Shown here piece by piece: positions 46,662 through 57,939 of a stretch of DNA of 64,000 nucleotides; within the stretch, counting starts at the first letter, position 1; each line of letters opens with the position of its first letter. Location: contig NC_080694.1 of NCBI RefSeq assembly GCF_030445035.2, forward strand, positions 69,455,147-69,519,146, read 5' to 3'. The stretch is from Dasypus novemcinctus (Eukaryota; Chordata; Mammalia; Cingulata; Dasypodidae). Below the pieces are notes generated by a model. The model was not told where the DNA came from. It saw only the letters and a list, made by a program, of their open reading frames with translations, and ran no database searches. The position numbers were made by a program, and so were the translations under genes.

Positions 46662-46680
46662 AATCCCCCCAAGAGAGATG
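46662..46680 (-). other. Polypurine tract of the class I provirus
   Basis: In sense, catctctcttggggggatt lies directly before the LTR's opening TG. It is at the right place, but less purine-pure than a functional tract. Confidence 0.55.
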
Positions 46681-47519
46681 TATACCCCTAATCATGGGGG
46701 GTGGAGCTGAGGGTCATTCTTCTGTATCTGTTTCCCACTAATTGGGGATTGTAGTCCCTGCCTGACAAGGTGTAAAACTCTCTTGTTACACTACTGGGAT
46801 CCGGAGGAGGTGTGCTTGCTTCAATGGTTGAGACTGGGTGACATCCACACATGAGCAGAAGTTTGTTTTGGGGCTTATTAATCCTGGGAGAGATAACTTG
46901 AATTAGGGGCCTACTAAGAGTGTAAGAAGGATGGTTTTAAGGGGGCCTAAGAGGGTTCTAAACAAAAGGAACTGAGAGAGGTACAAGAACACAGCATTTT
47001 CTAGTATGAATGCCTTGTCAATAAGGTGTTTTATGTTTTCTTGGACTTTAGAAGATTGGTTAACATAAGAGCAACATTCTTCACCAAGGTAGGTGCAGGC
47101 ACCTCATTGAGTGGCAGTGAGCATGTCTAGACCCTTTGGTTTTGAAGGACAACAGCTACCAAAGAATTGAGCTGAGTTTGACCAAGTTCCATGCTGTTTG
47201 TAGTGTTTTTTAGGCTGGTTGGTTCTCTGGAAAGGCTCTGATAGGTCTATTCAGCCTGGCAGAGACTGGTGGTGTCTGTGGCTACTGTCCTTCCAATTTG
47301 GAGTGCACCCAGAAGAAGTGGTATGAGTCCTGGGATGGCAGTCGTTGGTAGGAAAGACTTTTAGAGGGGACAATGGACTAAAACACAAGGAGTGGAACTG
47401 ACTCATTCCCAGGTTTGTATTTTAAGTTGGAAGATGAGTATACTAAGTTGCAGGTCCCTGACCACCAGGGCAGAAGACTGAGATAAGGGGGATTTGAGCA
47501 AGAAGACTGATTAAAACAA
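46681..47519 (-). other. 3' interior of the class I provirus
   Basis: About 840 bp where env and its end should lie. It has no open frame longer than about 60 codons and no domain could be named. It is assigned to the provirus by position only. Confidence 0.4.
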
Positions 47520-48240
47520 GAGTTTTTTGTTTGTTTTAAATTTTTTATTTAATTGTCTTTTTAAAAAGACACATAGATCACAAAAATGTTACATGAAAAA
47601 TATGAGATTCCCATATACTCCAAACCCCACCCCACCCCCACTCTTCCCACATCAACAACTTCTTTCATTAGTGTGGCACATTCATTGCATTTGATGAATA
47701 CGTTTTGGAGCACTGCTATACCACATGGATTATAATTTACATTGTAGTTTACACTCTCCCCAGTACATTCAGTGGGCTATGACAGGATATATAATGTCCT
47801 GCATCTGACCTTGAGGTATCATTCAGGACAACTCCACATCCCAGAAATGCCCCCACATCACACCTCTTTCTTCTCCCTGCCCTCAGCAACTTCTGAGGCC
47901 ACTTTCTCCATATCAGTGATACAACTTCCTCCATTGCTAGAGTCACAATAGTTCTATAGTAGAATTCCACTAAGCCCACTCTAATTTATATTTTATTCCT
48001 CCATCCTGTGGACCCTGGGATGGTGATGTCCACTCAAACTCTAAATCGAGAGGGCACTTAGATCCCACATGGCTGATGGATGCAATTCTCCTGCTTGCAG
48101 CTGTAGACACACTCGGTTCCCTGGTGTGGTGGTTGACCATTTTTACCTCCCTGTTAGTGGACCTGGGTAAATCCAATTACCTGGAGAGTAGGTGTTGCAA
48201 CTCTGCTGAGGCTAAGGGCCCAGCTGGCACATGGGCAATC
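47520..48240 (-). mobile_element. L1 3' UTR insertion, antisense
   Basis: Antisense terminus ('gacacatagatcacaaaaatg', 'cacatcaacaacttctttca', 'tggagcactgctataccaca') running to 'gggcccagctggcacatgg', where similarity to other L1 copies stops. It inserted in the provirus. The ORFs at 47749-48285 are shadows. Confidence 0.85.
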
Positions 48241-49635
48241 CCTGAAGGCTTTGTTGTACTGCGGTGTTCCCAGGACCCATGTTAACCTGATGCGTGGTTC
48301 CCGGGTCTGTGTCCCCTAAACCCTGGTGGCCTATGCTCCAGAGACTCACACACCTTAAGTCTGCAATATCACAGACTTCCCATCCCAGAATCCACTGCGC
48401 CCTGAGATTTGTCTGAGGTCCTTAATAATTCCAGCCCTTGGCGTTTTGTGTTGTTGTTTCTTTCTCTTTCTCCTTGAACCTAGAGGAGTGCACCAGCTGA
48501 CTTGGGGAGTCTGGGAAGAAAGGAGAGGTGAATCTGCTGAGAAAGCCCAATTTTTACCTAAACATCCTAGGATAGGAAACTTGGTCTGGGATTAGGTAGA
48601 ATCAGAAAATCAATTAGACCTACCCTAGCACACCTAAAAGGGAGGGACTATAGGAGGTGCTATCCAAGCTTCCAATAGCATACTTGGGGTTTCTGGTGAA
48701 GTGTAGGTGCTTTCACACCGGAAATAAAGAGTCATAGTCTTCTGTGTTGAGTTGGTACAACAAGGACCTACTTGAATCTCCTACTGAATATCTCAGGCAG
48801 CTTTCCTGCTGCCCTGGGAGAGAGAGAAGTCAGGAAGGGAGAAATGGGGAAGGTCAGATCCCTAAGCATTTAATTTAACTGCAAAGAGGATTCTTAGCTT
48901 GAAACGTTGGTTCTTTTTTTTTTTTTTTTTTGCCGTGGTTGCTAATATTGCATTGTCTCCTACTCTTTTCTTCCATTTTATCACCCAAGGTCATTTTCCA
49001 TTTATTTAGATTTTTTTCTCTTTTTCATTTTCTTGCTTGTTCCCCCCCCCCTTTCTTTGTCCACCTTTTCTCTTTCTTTTTTTTTCTTTTCTATCTTTTC
49101 TTCTTTTTTTCTTTTCTTTTCTTTATATAATAGGTGCAACAGGGAGCCCTTCACGCTCCATTTCCTCTTTTCTGTGTGTACTGATTTCCTCATCCTCATT
49201 TCCTCTTTTCTGTGTGTATTGATTTTGGCCACCAACTCTATCCCTTTTCCCCCACATCTTTCTCTCCTCCATCATCTACTGTTTCTCTTACATTCCACCT
49301 CACTTTCTTAGGCCCTCAAATTGTCTGAGTTTTTATTTCTAATACCTTTATTCTGTTTTCTGTCTTTTATCCATTCTTGATATTATTGTCTTTCTTTTCT
49401 CTTTCCCTATCTCATGAAAACACTGGCCTTTTAATTCATACTATATTCCTACCCATATTCAGTTGACTATCTCATTATAGGTACTCTACTTACTGCTATA
49501 ACTCTACACAACTTACATGAGTCTAATATCCATTCTCCTAGATCTGACATTGTTGCTCTGTTAACATTTATTCCCAATACTACTTTATACATTTTCTTTT
49601 CTTACACGTTTTGCTCTCCCTGGCCCTAATATTTT
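48241..49635. other. Unassigned block between L1 pieces, possible L1 5' UTR
   Basis: It starts where the antisense L1 stops. The first 650 bp are moderately GC-rich with a few CpGs (gtactgcggtgttcccagg, 'gcgtggttcccgggtctgtg'). Then come a T-run (48912-48930) and a long pyrimidine tract (about 49015-49125). It is followed at about 49640 by L1 ORF2 in sense. It could be the 5' UTR of that L1 after an internal deletion, or provirus interior. Confidence 0.3.
49015..49125. repeat. Polypyrimidine tract
   Basis: About 110 bp composed almost only of C and T on the plus strand (ttctttttttttcttttctat and similar), including a run of nine C's near 49041. Frames through it code for low-complexity F/S/L peptides and are not genes. 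Confidence 0.85.
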
Positions 49636-49915
49636 CCTTCAAACTGAACTTAGCCAGCAACAAGAAAATACTTGCTAACCATATTTAACAATACATTAAA
49701 TGAATTATACACTATGACCAAGTGAGAATCATTCCCGGTATGCAAGGATGGATCAACATAAGAAAATCGATCATGTAATACACCATAGAAACAGATTGAA
49801 GGGAAAAAATCACAAGATTATATCTATAGATGCAGAAAAAGCATTTGACAAAATACAGCACACTTTCTTGATAAAAACACTGCAAAATATTGGAATATAA
49901 GGAAACTTTCTGAAC

Positions 49916-50869
49916 ATGATAAAGAGTACATATGAAAAACCCACAGCCAACATTGTTTACAATGATGAAATCCTAAAATCTTTCCCTCGAAAATCAAGAA
50001 CAGGACAAGGATGCCCACTATCACCTCTTCAATTTAACATTTTCTTAGAAGTACTTGCTCAAGCACTGAGGCAAGAACCAGATACGAAAGGCATTCAAAT
50101 TGGAAAGGAAAAAGACAAAATTTCATTATTTGCATACGACATTATCCTACACATAGAAAACCCTGAGAGGTCTACAACAAAGTTTCTAGAAGTCATAAAT
50201 GAGTTTAGTAAAGTCACAGGTTATAAGATCAATGAGCAAAATTCAATAGCAATTCTCTACAACAATAATGAGCAAGCTCAGGAGGAAATCAAGAAACAAA
50301 AACCATTTACAATAGTCAATAAAAAAATCAAATACCTAGGAATAAATTTAACTAAAGATGTAGAAAACTTATATGCAGAGAACTACACAACACTGCTCAA
50401 GGAAATCAAAGAAGACCTAAATAAATGGAAGAATATTCCCTGTTCATGGATAGGAAGAATAAGTATTATTAAGATTTCTATCCTACCAAACCTGATCTAC
50501 ACCTTCAATGCAATCTCAATAAAAATCAACACAACATTCTTTAATGAACTAGAAATGCTAGCTATGAAATTTATTTGGAAAGGAAAGAGGCCCCGAATAG
50601 CTACAGACATATTGAAAAAGAAAAACGAAATTGAAGGACTCACACTACCTGACTTCAAAACATACTACAAAGCTACAGTAGTGAAAACAGCATGGTATTG
50701 GCACAATGAGAGACGCACAGACCAATGGAACCGAATTGAGAGTTCTGATATAGATCCTCATACATATAGTCATATAATATTTGATAAAGCCACCAAATCC
50801 TCTCAACTGGGAGATTATGGCCTATTCAACAAATGGTGCCTGGAGAACTGGATATCCATATGTAAATAA
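49916..50869 (+). pseudogene. L1 ORF2 reverse-transcriptase fragment
   Basis: A 317-codon open piece of L1 ORF2p, which normally has an endonuclease, a reverse transcriptase and a C-terminal cysteine-rich domain in about 1,275 aa. Seen: the RT motif [17 protein letters not shown] (residues 29-45); the active-site region LFAYDIIL (71-78), where the family has FADD, so the first catalytic Asp is Tyr (codon tac at 50135-50137); then GYKINEQNS and [11 protein letters not shown]. Upstream homologous sequence from 49640 is broken by stops. Catalytically dead. Confidence 0.92.
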
Positions 50870-51059
50870 TGAAAGAGGATTACAAAAATCAACTCAAGTT
50901 GGATCAAAGACCTAAATATAGGAGGCAAGACCATAAAGACTTTGGAAAGCAGTGTAGGAAAGCATCTACAAGAACTTGTAATGAGAAATGGCTTCTAGAA
51001 CTTCACACCAAAAGCACAAGCAGCAAAAGAACAAATAGAGAAATGGATCTTCCTCAAAA

Positions 51060-52242
51060 TTAAAGCCTTCTGCCCCTCAAAGGAGTTTGTCAAGAGAGCC
51101 TACACAATGGGAGAAAATATTTGGTAACCATATATCTGAAAGGAGACTTAAAACCTGCATATATAAAGAATTCCTATATCTTGAAAATAAAAAGAGAAAC
51201 AGCCCATTTAAAAAATGGGAAAAATATTTAAACAGATCCTTCACCAAAGAAGAAATACAAATGGCTAAAATGCACATGAAAAAATGCTCCAAATCTCTAG
51301 CTATTAGGGAAATGCAAGTCAAAACTATAATAATATACCATCTTACTCCCATAAGATTGGCAGCAATGAAAAAAACAGAAGACTACAAATGCTGGAGAGG
51401 ATGTGGAGGAATGGCAACATTCTTCCACTGCTGGTGGGAATGCAGAAGGATCCAGCCATTTTGGAGGACAGTTTGGAGGTTTCTCAAAAAACAAGCTGTA
51501 GGTTTGCCATATGACCCAGCAATTCCACTGCTGGGTATCTACCCAGTAGAACTGAAAACAAGGACACAAACCGATATATGCACACCAATGTTCACAGCAG
51601 CATTATTCACTATTGCCAAAAGTTGGAATCAACCCAAATGTCAATCAACAGATGAATGGATAATTAAAATGTGGTATAAACATACAATGGAATACTACTC
51701 AGCTTTTTTTAAAAAAAGATTTATTTATTTATTTATCTCCCCTCCCACCCAGTTGTCTGTTCTCTGTGTCTATTTGCTGTGTCTTCTTTGTCCACTTCTG
51801 TTGTTGTCAGTGGCACAAGAATTTGTGTTTCTTTTTGTTGCATCATCTTGTTGTGTCAGCTCTCCATGTGTGTGGCACCATTCCTGGGCAGGCTGCACTT
51901 TCTTTCATGCTGGGCAGCTCTCCTTATGGGGTGCACTCTTTGCATGTGGGGCTCCCCTACACGGGGGACACCCCTGCGTGGCACGGCACTCCTTGTGTGC
52001 ATCAGCACTGCACATATGCCAGCTCCACACGGGTCAAGGAGGTCTGGGGTTTGAACCGTGGACCTCCCATGTGGTAGATGGACCCCCTAACCACTGGGCC
52101 AAGTCTACTGCCCCACTACTCAGCTTTAAGAACGAATACACTACAAATACATGTGATAACATGGATGAATCTTGAGACTCTTATGTTAAGTGAAGCAACC
52201 CAGGCATTAAAGGACAAATACTACATAACCTCAATGATATGA
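51060..52242 (+). pseudogene. L1 ORF2 C-terminal fragment, SINE-interrupted
   Basis: Open frame 51087-52175 begins in the ORF2 C-terminal region (PTQWEKIFGNHIS, HMKKCSKSLAIREMQ). It includes the cysteine-rich motif C-x3-C-x7-H-x4-C at residues 102-119 (CWRGCGG...HCWWEC), which is intact here. After TMEYYSAF the frame enters the antisense DAS SINE and stays open through it for about 136 codons, re-entering L1 one frame off near the end. The true ORF2 stop is at 52240-52242. Confidence 0.88.
51694..52127 (-). mobile_element. DAS SINE nested in L1 ORF2, 13-bp duplications
   Basis: Full antisense long DAS SINE at 51707-52114, flanked by actactcagcttt at 51694-51706 and 52115-52127. The homologous, uninterrupted L1 at 62490-62510 shows the empty site (aatactactcaggtataaga). 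It is thus a precisely dated secondary insertion. Confidence 0.96.
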
Positions 52243-55195
52243 AATAAGTAAACCAAGCTGCCCCAGAGAGCTAGAGACTGGATGATAGGCTTAAAGGAAT
52301 TTGTGGGGTAGAGGAAGGATGTAAGCTGACACCTACATGGATGAAATCTATGATAAGCTGGAGGTAAGTATTTGTATAAGGAAGGAATAAAATGGGGGAA
52401 TAGGGTTACCTTTGGGTGAGGCTTTGTGGGCTTGGGGGTGGGCTAGGGATGGGAGGATGGGTAATATTGCCCAAGAAATTGGGGGGAGGGTGGGGCAATG
52501 TACAAACATAGGATGTTGTCAGGTATTCGGTTGAGAGTATATTGCTGAGAAAACTTTTTAAAAAATATAATAAGGAAGGTTACTTGTTTAAGATGCTTAA
52601 AGTGGATATTCTAATGCAGTGCAGGCTCCTAGGGAGTATGTGAGTGCTCATTTTGCTATAGTGGATTATATCATTGGATAGAGATCCATATAATGAGAGT
52701 GAAGGTATACCCACATCCTGGGGAGGACTGATGTTCTCAAATAGAGGGAATTGTACCTCTCGAGAGAAATGGTGGATCCCAGTGCATTAGGGCAGTTGAG
52801 CATGTCAAGCCCTTAACACTGTTGCAAGTATCTCTGAACATGGCCCTTCAAGCGATGAATATTGACTGTCACTTTGGGTCCTAAGGGGAGGGGGAAAGAG
52901 GTATTGAATAGATGGAACCAATGTAACTGTGTGGGCAATAGAAGTTTTCCACAAGATTACACAAGGATGGATATAAGACATGTTAAATTACACCAAAAAT
53001 ATATAGGGGCTGATAGACTAAAATGTAAATCATAGTGTAAAACATAAGATAACTAAAAATTTAGAAAATTGTATACTCTAAAATATAAAACACAATGGAA
53101 ACCTAAATGTTACCTTTTTTGAAAGCTATTGTCTCAATATCTGTACATCAGTTTCAGTAAATATAGTATGAATATGTAAAAAGATTATTCCTGTGGAAGG
53201 GAAATGGTTTTATGTTGGATATGTGGGAATACTGTATATTGTATATATGAATTACTGTGATCTAAAACTTTTGTGAAGATAAGCTTTATAATTAGGAAAG
53301 AAAAAGTAAAAGAAAAGATCTAGACACTGAGGAAAAGACGGAAGTAGTTTCCTTGTCAATTTGCATACAGGGCAAAACTTATTGCAATGATGGAAGGGAA
53401 AACATCAAAAACAAATCTTTTGCATTTTTACATTTTTTGATACCCCAATTTATTTTTACCTTAATTTTTCTAAATTTATATGTATTCTATATTTAACCTT
53501 TAACGTCATCACTATATTCCATTGTACTATTAATGGAACCTGGCAATATATTGGGCTTCACTTCTGAAGAAGTTTTGGATCACAGAGAGGTTCAACAATG
53601 GCAGAGGAGGAATACTGGTGTGGGATGTTATGGACAGGGGACACATGTTTGGCAGGGAGTTCTACAGGGCATATATCCAGAGTACATAAAAATGTTTGGA
53701 TATTTTCATAGTGGTTACATTGAAAACAACAACTGAGTGAGTGCTGAGTTCCTGGCCACAGGAGCTCTATCACAGTCCCTAAAGGAACAGCAACAATTCC
53801 CCAAGTGCAATGGCAAAGACCAGTAAAGAAGGAACATCCAACAATGAGCCCTTGATACTAGTGACTATGCTTGTGAGCCTGTGCACCTGAAATAAGAACA
53901 AGGCTAGAGCTGCAGGGTGCCTAAGAGTTACTTCCTGAGAGCCCCCATGTTGCTCAAATGTGGCCAGTCTTGAAGCTAAACTCAGCATGTAAATGTGTTG
54001 CCTTCCCCCTAGCATGGGACGTGACTCCTGGGGATGAGCCTCTCTGGCACCAAGGGATTACTACCAAGTACCAGCTGATGATGTAACTAGAAAATGACCT
54101 TGAGTAAAAGAGTCAGCTCGGACCAGCAGAATATCTCAGTCTTCATATAATACCAGGAGTTAAAAATGCTTTTTGACCTGAATCAAAGGGGGAAATGGAA
54201 AGGACAAATAAGTTTATATGGCTATGAGTCTCCAAAAAGAGCCAGGAGGTTATCATAGGGGTCGCCCTTATGCACAGGGGAGCAGAGTCCCAGAGACAGA
54301 TAAAGTAGATACAACCCCAGGTATTGGTTCTTCTGAGGGCTACAGAGACACACAGGTTCTACGGTCATGGCAGATGGAGTTCAGTGCCATGTCAGTTGGC
54401 CCTTCTTTGGAGTTTGTGTTTCTGTTTGGTGGATCTGGACTCAGATGTGATCTTTGTCCACAAGTCTCTCCTGTTAGTTTTACCGGAACTGTAGTTGGTG
54501 CTTTGGTTTAGTTTATACCCAGGGGACCTGAATCTCTGGACTGACCATGTGATAGCCAGGCCCTGAGCCTCAACAGACTTGCAACTTCTACACTCTGGTT
54601 TATTGGACTTACTCCACTCAGCTAACATGGAGGTGAAGAAGCTCAACCACCAAACCAGGGAGCCAAGGGTACCTACAGCTGAAAGCAGGAAAATTGCATC
54701 CAGCATCCATGTGGAATCTAAGCCCCCTCTTGATATAGATGTGGAGTGGACACAACCATTCTAATGTCCACAGGATGGAGGAATAGAGTATGGATTAGAG
54801 TGAACTTACTGATATTCTATTCATGAACTATTGTGATTAGTATTTGAAGAAAATGTGGCATTGGTGTGGAGAAAGTGGCCATGGTGGCTGCTGTGGGTAG
54901 GGAGTGAGAGGAAGAGATGTGATGTGGGGGCATTTTCAGGGTTGGAGTTGTCCTGGGGGGTGCTGCAGAGACAGTTACAGGACATTGTATGTCCTCCCAT
55001 GGCCCACTGGGTGGACTGTGGGAGAGTGTGGGCTATGGTGTGGACCATTGACCATGAGTTGCAGTGGTGTTCAGAGATGTATTCACAAAATGCAATGAAT
55101 GTTTCATGATGATAGAGGAGGTTGTTGTTATGGGGGGAGGAGTGGGGTGAGGGGGGTGGGGGGCATATGGGGACCTCATATTTTTTGAACGTAAC
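52243..55195 (+). other. Long L1 3' UTR
   Basis: From the ORF2 stop to the tail. Its first 1.4 kb matches 62620-64000, and its last 2 kb matches the antisense copies at 11540-13531 and 41760-43396. It contains a G-rich tract before the 3' end (55132-55170, such as ggggtgaggggggtgggggg), as many mammalian L1 3' UTRs do. ORFs here (for example 54821-55345 minus, 174 codons) are not genes. Confidence 0.8.
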
Positions 55196-55205
55196 ATTAA
55201 AAAAA

Positions 55206-55757
55206 TAAATAAGAACGAAAAAAGTCAAAAAAAGATACTTTGAAACTATACTCATAAAAAAACCTTTTCTATCATAGGCTTGAACCTGTTCATTGCTTCT
55301 TCTTTTAGGTGATACTGTGTTTATGCGGATATGGTAATTGGGCATTACAGATAATGGAAACTGGGGGAACCAGGAGAGCTCTCCCAGGTACCCCAGTTTC
55401 TCAGACCATAGGATTTTCTTTCCTAGTTATACTTGAGGTGGCATTTAGCTCCTTATTTAGAATTATAACCAAGCAAAAGCTTCCACATTCTTCTTTTGAA
55501 CACTGGGCTACAGAAATATTAGAGCTGACTGACTGATAAATAGTTCTTTAACATAATCTGTCCCTTTGGTGAGTCCAGATGAACCTGGGTATATTTTTTC
55601 ATACCTTCCTTTGAAGGTCTTTCTTGGAACAGGGCAGGGTTCTCCTTTGCCTTCTGGGTTATTTTTGCAACTTATTATAATTAACAGGCTTGGTGACACA
55701 TTTACTCATTCCCTCTAATAAACATGCTGTTATGTGGTCCCTTTTTCTTAGATCATC
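55206..55757 (-). other. Class I provirus interior between L1 tail and gag
   Basis: Reads as decayed provirus interior, probably the gag nucleocapsid/pro region by position. There is no recognisable motif. Confidence 0.4.
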
Positions 55758-56250
55758 TCATCCCCTTTGGTAGTCCAAGTTAGGGTCAGTATCTGGGATT
55801 GCCATGGTTCCTGCAGCATTTTGCTGTGGTTGTTTGGCTGCTGTTTTATCAGCATGTCCCTGGCCCTCTTCCCAAATATGGCATTTCTTTCTGGGAGTGC
55901 AGCATGTGGCCAGGATAATATGCATATCTCCCCATGTTAGCTTAAAAACCAGGGCTAGATTTTGGAACTTCTCAGTAAATTTAGCTGGGTCCTCTGAGAA
56001 TTTCCCCAACTGTTTTACTACACTGAGCTAAGTCTGTCATGAAGAAGGGGACAGGGATTCTAATTGTTCCCACATATCCATTTATTACTTCCCTGTTTGG
56101 GTAGTGGCTATTCACAAGGTGAAAAGGGTTTCCATTCCTGGTGACTCTTGCTGAACTAGCTCTGATTGCACAAGGTGGGGGTGCAGAGGTCATAGGTGGA
56201 GGTGGATCTAAGGGGGCTTTGGGTTTGGGAACTGAAGAATGCTCTCCCAT
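55758..56250 (-). pseudogene. gag capsid remnant of the class I provirus
   Basis: Two overlapping minus-strand frames (55981-56250, then 55758-56009) read as a gammaretroviral-type capsid. A proline-rich segment (LDPPPPMTSAPPP) precedes a capsid-like start (VPFFMTDLAQ). After a frame change comes FSEDPAKFTEKFQNLALVF, then LTWGDMHIILATCCTP, and finally AIPDTDPNLDYQRG, which resembles the capsid C-terminus. The shift at about 56000 and later stops make it non-coding. The major homology region is not clearly preserved. Confidence 0.75.
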
Positions 56251-57404
56251 GGGGAGTCTGCTGGTATGCTAGAGGCCACATCCCTTGTTCTAGGGAAAAA
56301 TGAAGAAGAATTTATCAACTGGTCTGGTGTCCCAGATTCCTGCTTAACTAAATTTTTATCCTCCAAATTGAAGCTCCAAAGTTACTCAGGTCTTGGGAAC
56401 TGCTCTGATTCCTGGTTCCTGGTTCCTGGTTCCTGGCATCCCATGCTACTGGGCATCCATGTCTTGGGAAACTTCCAGAACTGGGTTCAAGATTGAAGCT
56501 ACCAAGCTGAACTGTTTCCCTAGAAAAGGGCCTGGCTTGAGACCTTTTATCTCTCATGGCCTTGAGGGAGTTAGGGAGTGGCCTGGGAAAAACATTAATA
56601 AGTATTTACAGGACCATGGATTGAAGAGTACTAGTAAGGGATGGAGTTCATCCAAAGTAGACATCCAGAAGTCAAGGAGAAAAGACATGATGTCTGGGGA
56701 CCCATGCTCTCTTCTGACAGGCAAGGTAATGGAAGAGGAGAGATTGTAAGGCTTCCTGTCTACTAGGGAGGGGACTGGATAACTGGGCACAGCCATGCAT
56801 GGGGGTCTTCTAAGGGGCCAGACTGGAGCTGACTGCAAACACTGCTTCTGCCAGTTGGAGGCAAAAACAGATCCAACAAGTCTGAGAAACAATTCAAGGT
56901 GACAGATGAAGGTGCCATAGGAGATGATAGTCATGTTCTGAATGGAGGCATAAGGAGTGAACAGAGAAGCACCTGAGGAGTCAGAAAAAGGAGCAGAAAA
57001 AGGGCAAGTGCTGCAGATAGTTTTTCATGGATAGGGAGGAGGTAATCAGAATTAGAAAATGGTTTAGAATGAGATGGATCTCCTGGATTCCCATGCTTCC
57101 ATTGGACTCCTACTCGACTCAGGGAATGTCCCCAGTGAGGTTTCAAGGATGGTGTCACCTATTGCCAAAAGTGTCCTTGGATCTGTATGGAATGGAGGCT
57201 GGTCACTACCACTTCTGAAGAGGGATCCAAAGATCTCTAAGTAAATCAAGTTATGTCCTTTGGGAGCAAGGCCAGAGATCTCTTTGGAATGGCAAAGAGG
57301 GACAGACACACATAGACAGGCTTTGGTTAGAAGCCAAAAACTCACTGGTCTCATTGGGTGAAGGAGAGGGTTAAAAGTGACTAACTCCTGGCTGCCTTAC
57401 CAAA
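56251..57404 (-). other. Provirus leader and gag matrix region, decayed
   Basis: Lies between the 5' LTR and the capsid remnant. Minus-strand frames of 126 (56554-56934) and 96 codons (57064-57354) are open but not securely recognisable. Near the LTR the sense reads tggtaaggcagccaggag, a possible primer site that I could not assign to a tRNA. A short (ggttcct)n repeat lies at 56410-56434. Confidence 0.4.
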
Positions 57405-57939
57405 AACCTGAGCTGATTCCAGGTTCTTGATTACGTCGTAATTCAGACGATGAACCATAGGAATTCAGACATGAACCATGCTTACAAGAATGTTAGAAAA
57501 GAGTTTAATAAGAGAAAGTACACAGACGTAGGGGTATGCTCAAGGTAGAGCTGCGCTCTCCTTTCTAGGGTTCCAGGTTTTAGGGGCTCTCAAAGGGGGT
57601 TAGGAACTGCGCTGATTCGTGTATTTGGGACAAAGCAGGGGAAATTCATTACATGGTTTGATTTTGGGAGGTTGGTTTCTGGGGGTTGCTAGTGGTGACT
57701 GGCTTCTGGCTGCTGTCCACAAGCTCTGTTGGAGTTTCCTGCACAAGGTCATATGACAGTGGGTGGGTGGCGCTGGTGCCCCTCCTGCCTCAAGCTACCT
57801 TCTGACACAGCTGCTGGGTGAATGCTGTGAGCTGCTCCAGATAACTGGCTCCTGCAAGTCAGCAGGCTGTTGCCTCAGCATCTCTTAGTAGGTGAGTTTT
57901 CTGCCCCTCCTCCATAGGTCTGTATTCTATCCTGCCTCA
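57405..57939 (-). repeat. 5' LTR of the class I provirus
   Basis: In sense it opens tgaggcaggatagaatacag. It matches the 3' LTR along its length with many substitutions and small indels. AATAAA lies in antisense (gagtttaataagagaaagta). Its left edge is uncertain by about 10 bp. Confidence 0.82.

Larger units (their letters stand above)
49640..55205 (+). mobile_element. 5'-truncated L1 with ORF2 remnant and about 3 kb 3' UTR
   Basis: The RT region of ORF2 begins near 49640. The ORF2 stop is at 52240-52242, followed by about 2.95 kb of 3' UTR to an A-rich tail at about 55195. A DAS SINE is nested at 51707-52114. It is the most complete L1 in the window. It lies inside the class I provirus, on the opposite strand to it, so it is younger than the provirus. 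Confidence 0.88.
46106..57939 (-). mobile_element. Class I (gammaretrovirus-like) provirus, minus strand, inflated by L1 insertions
   Basis: Two LTRs of one family lie in the same orientation at 46106-46661 and about 57405-57939. A G-rich purine tract lies before the 3' LTR and gag capsid remnants are at 55758-56250, in the correct order for a minus-strand element. The interior is interrupted by an antisense L1 end (47520-48240), an unassigned block and a large sense L1 (about 49640-55200). Flanking 4-mers are gatc and gctc, one mismatch apart. All frames are broken. Confidence 0.8.

Noticed and set aside
49033..49311. 92-codon F/S/L-rich ORF
   Set aside because: Low-complexity translation of a polypyrimidine tract.
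54821..55345. 174-codon minus-strand ORF
   Set aside because: It lies in antisense of the L1 3' UTR and its tail. Similar frames recur in the other L1 copies (for example 21538-21858, 38157-38477), so it is a repeat shadow.
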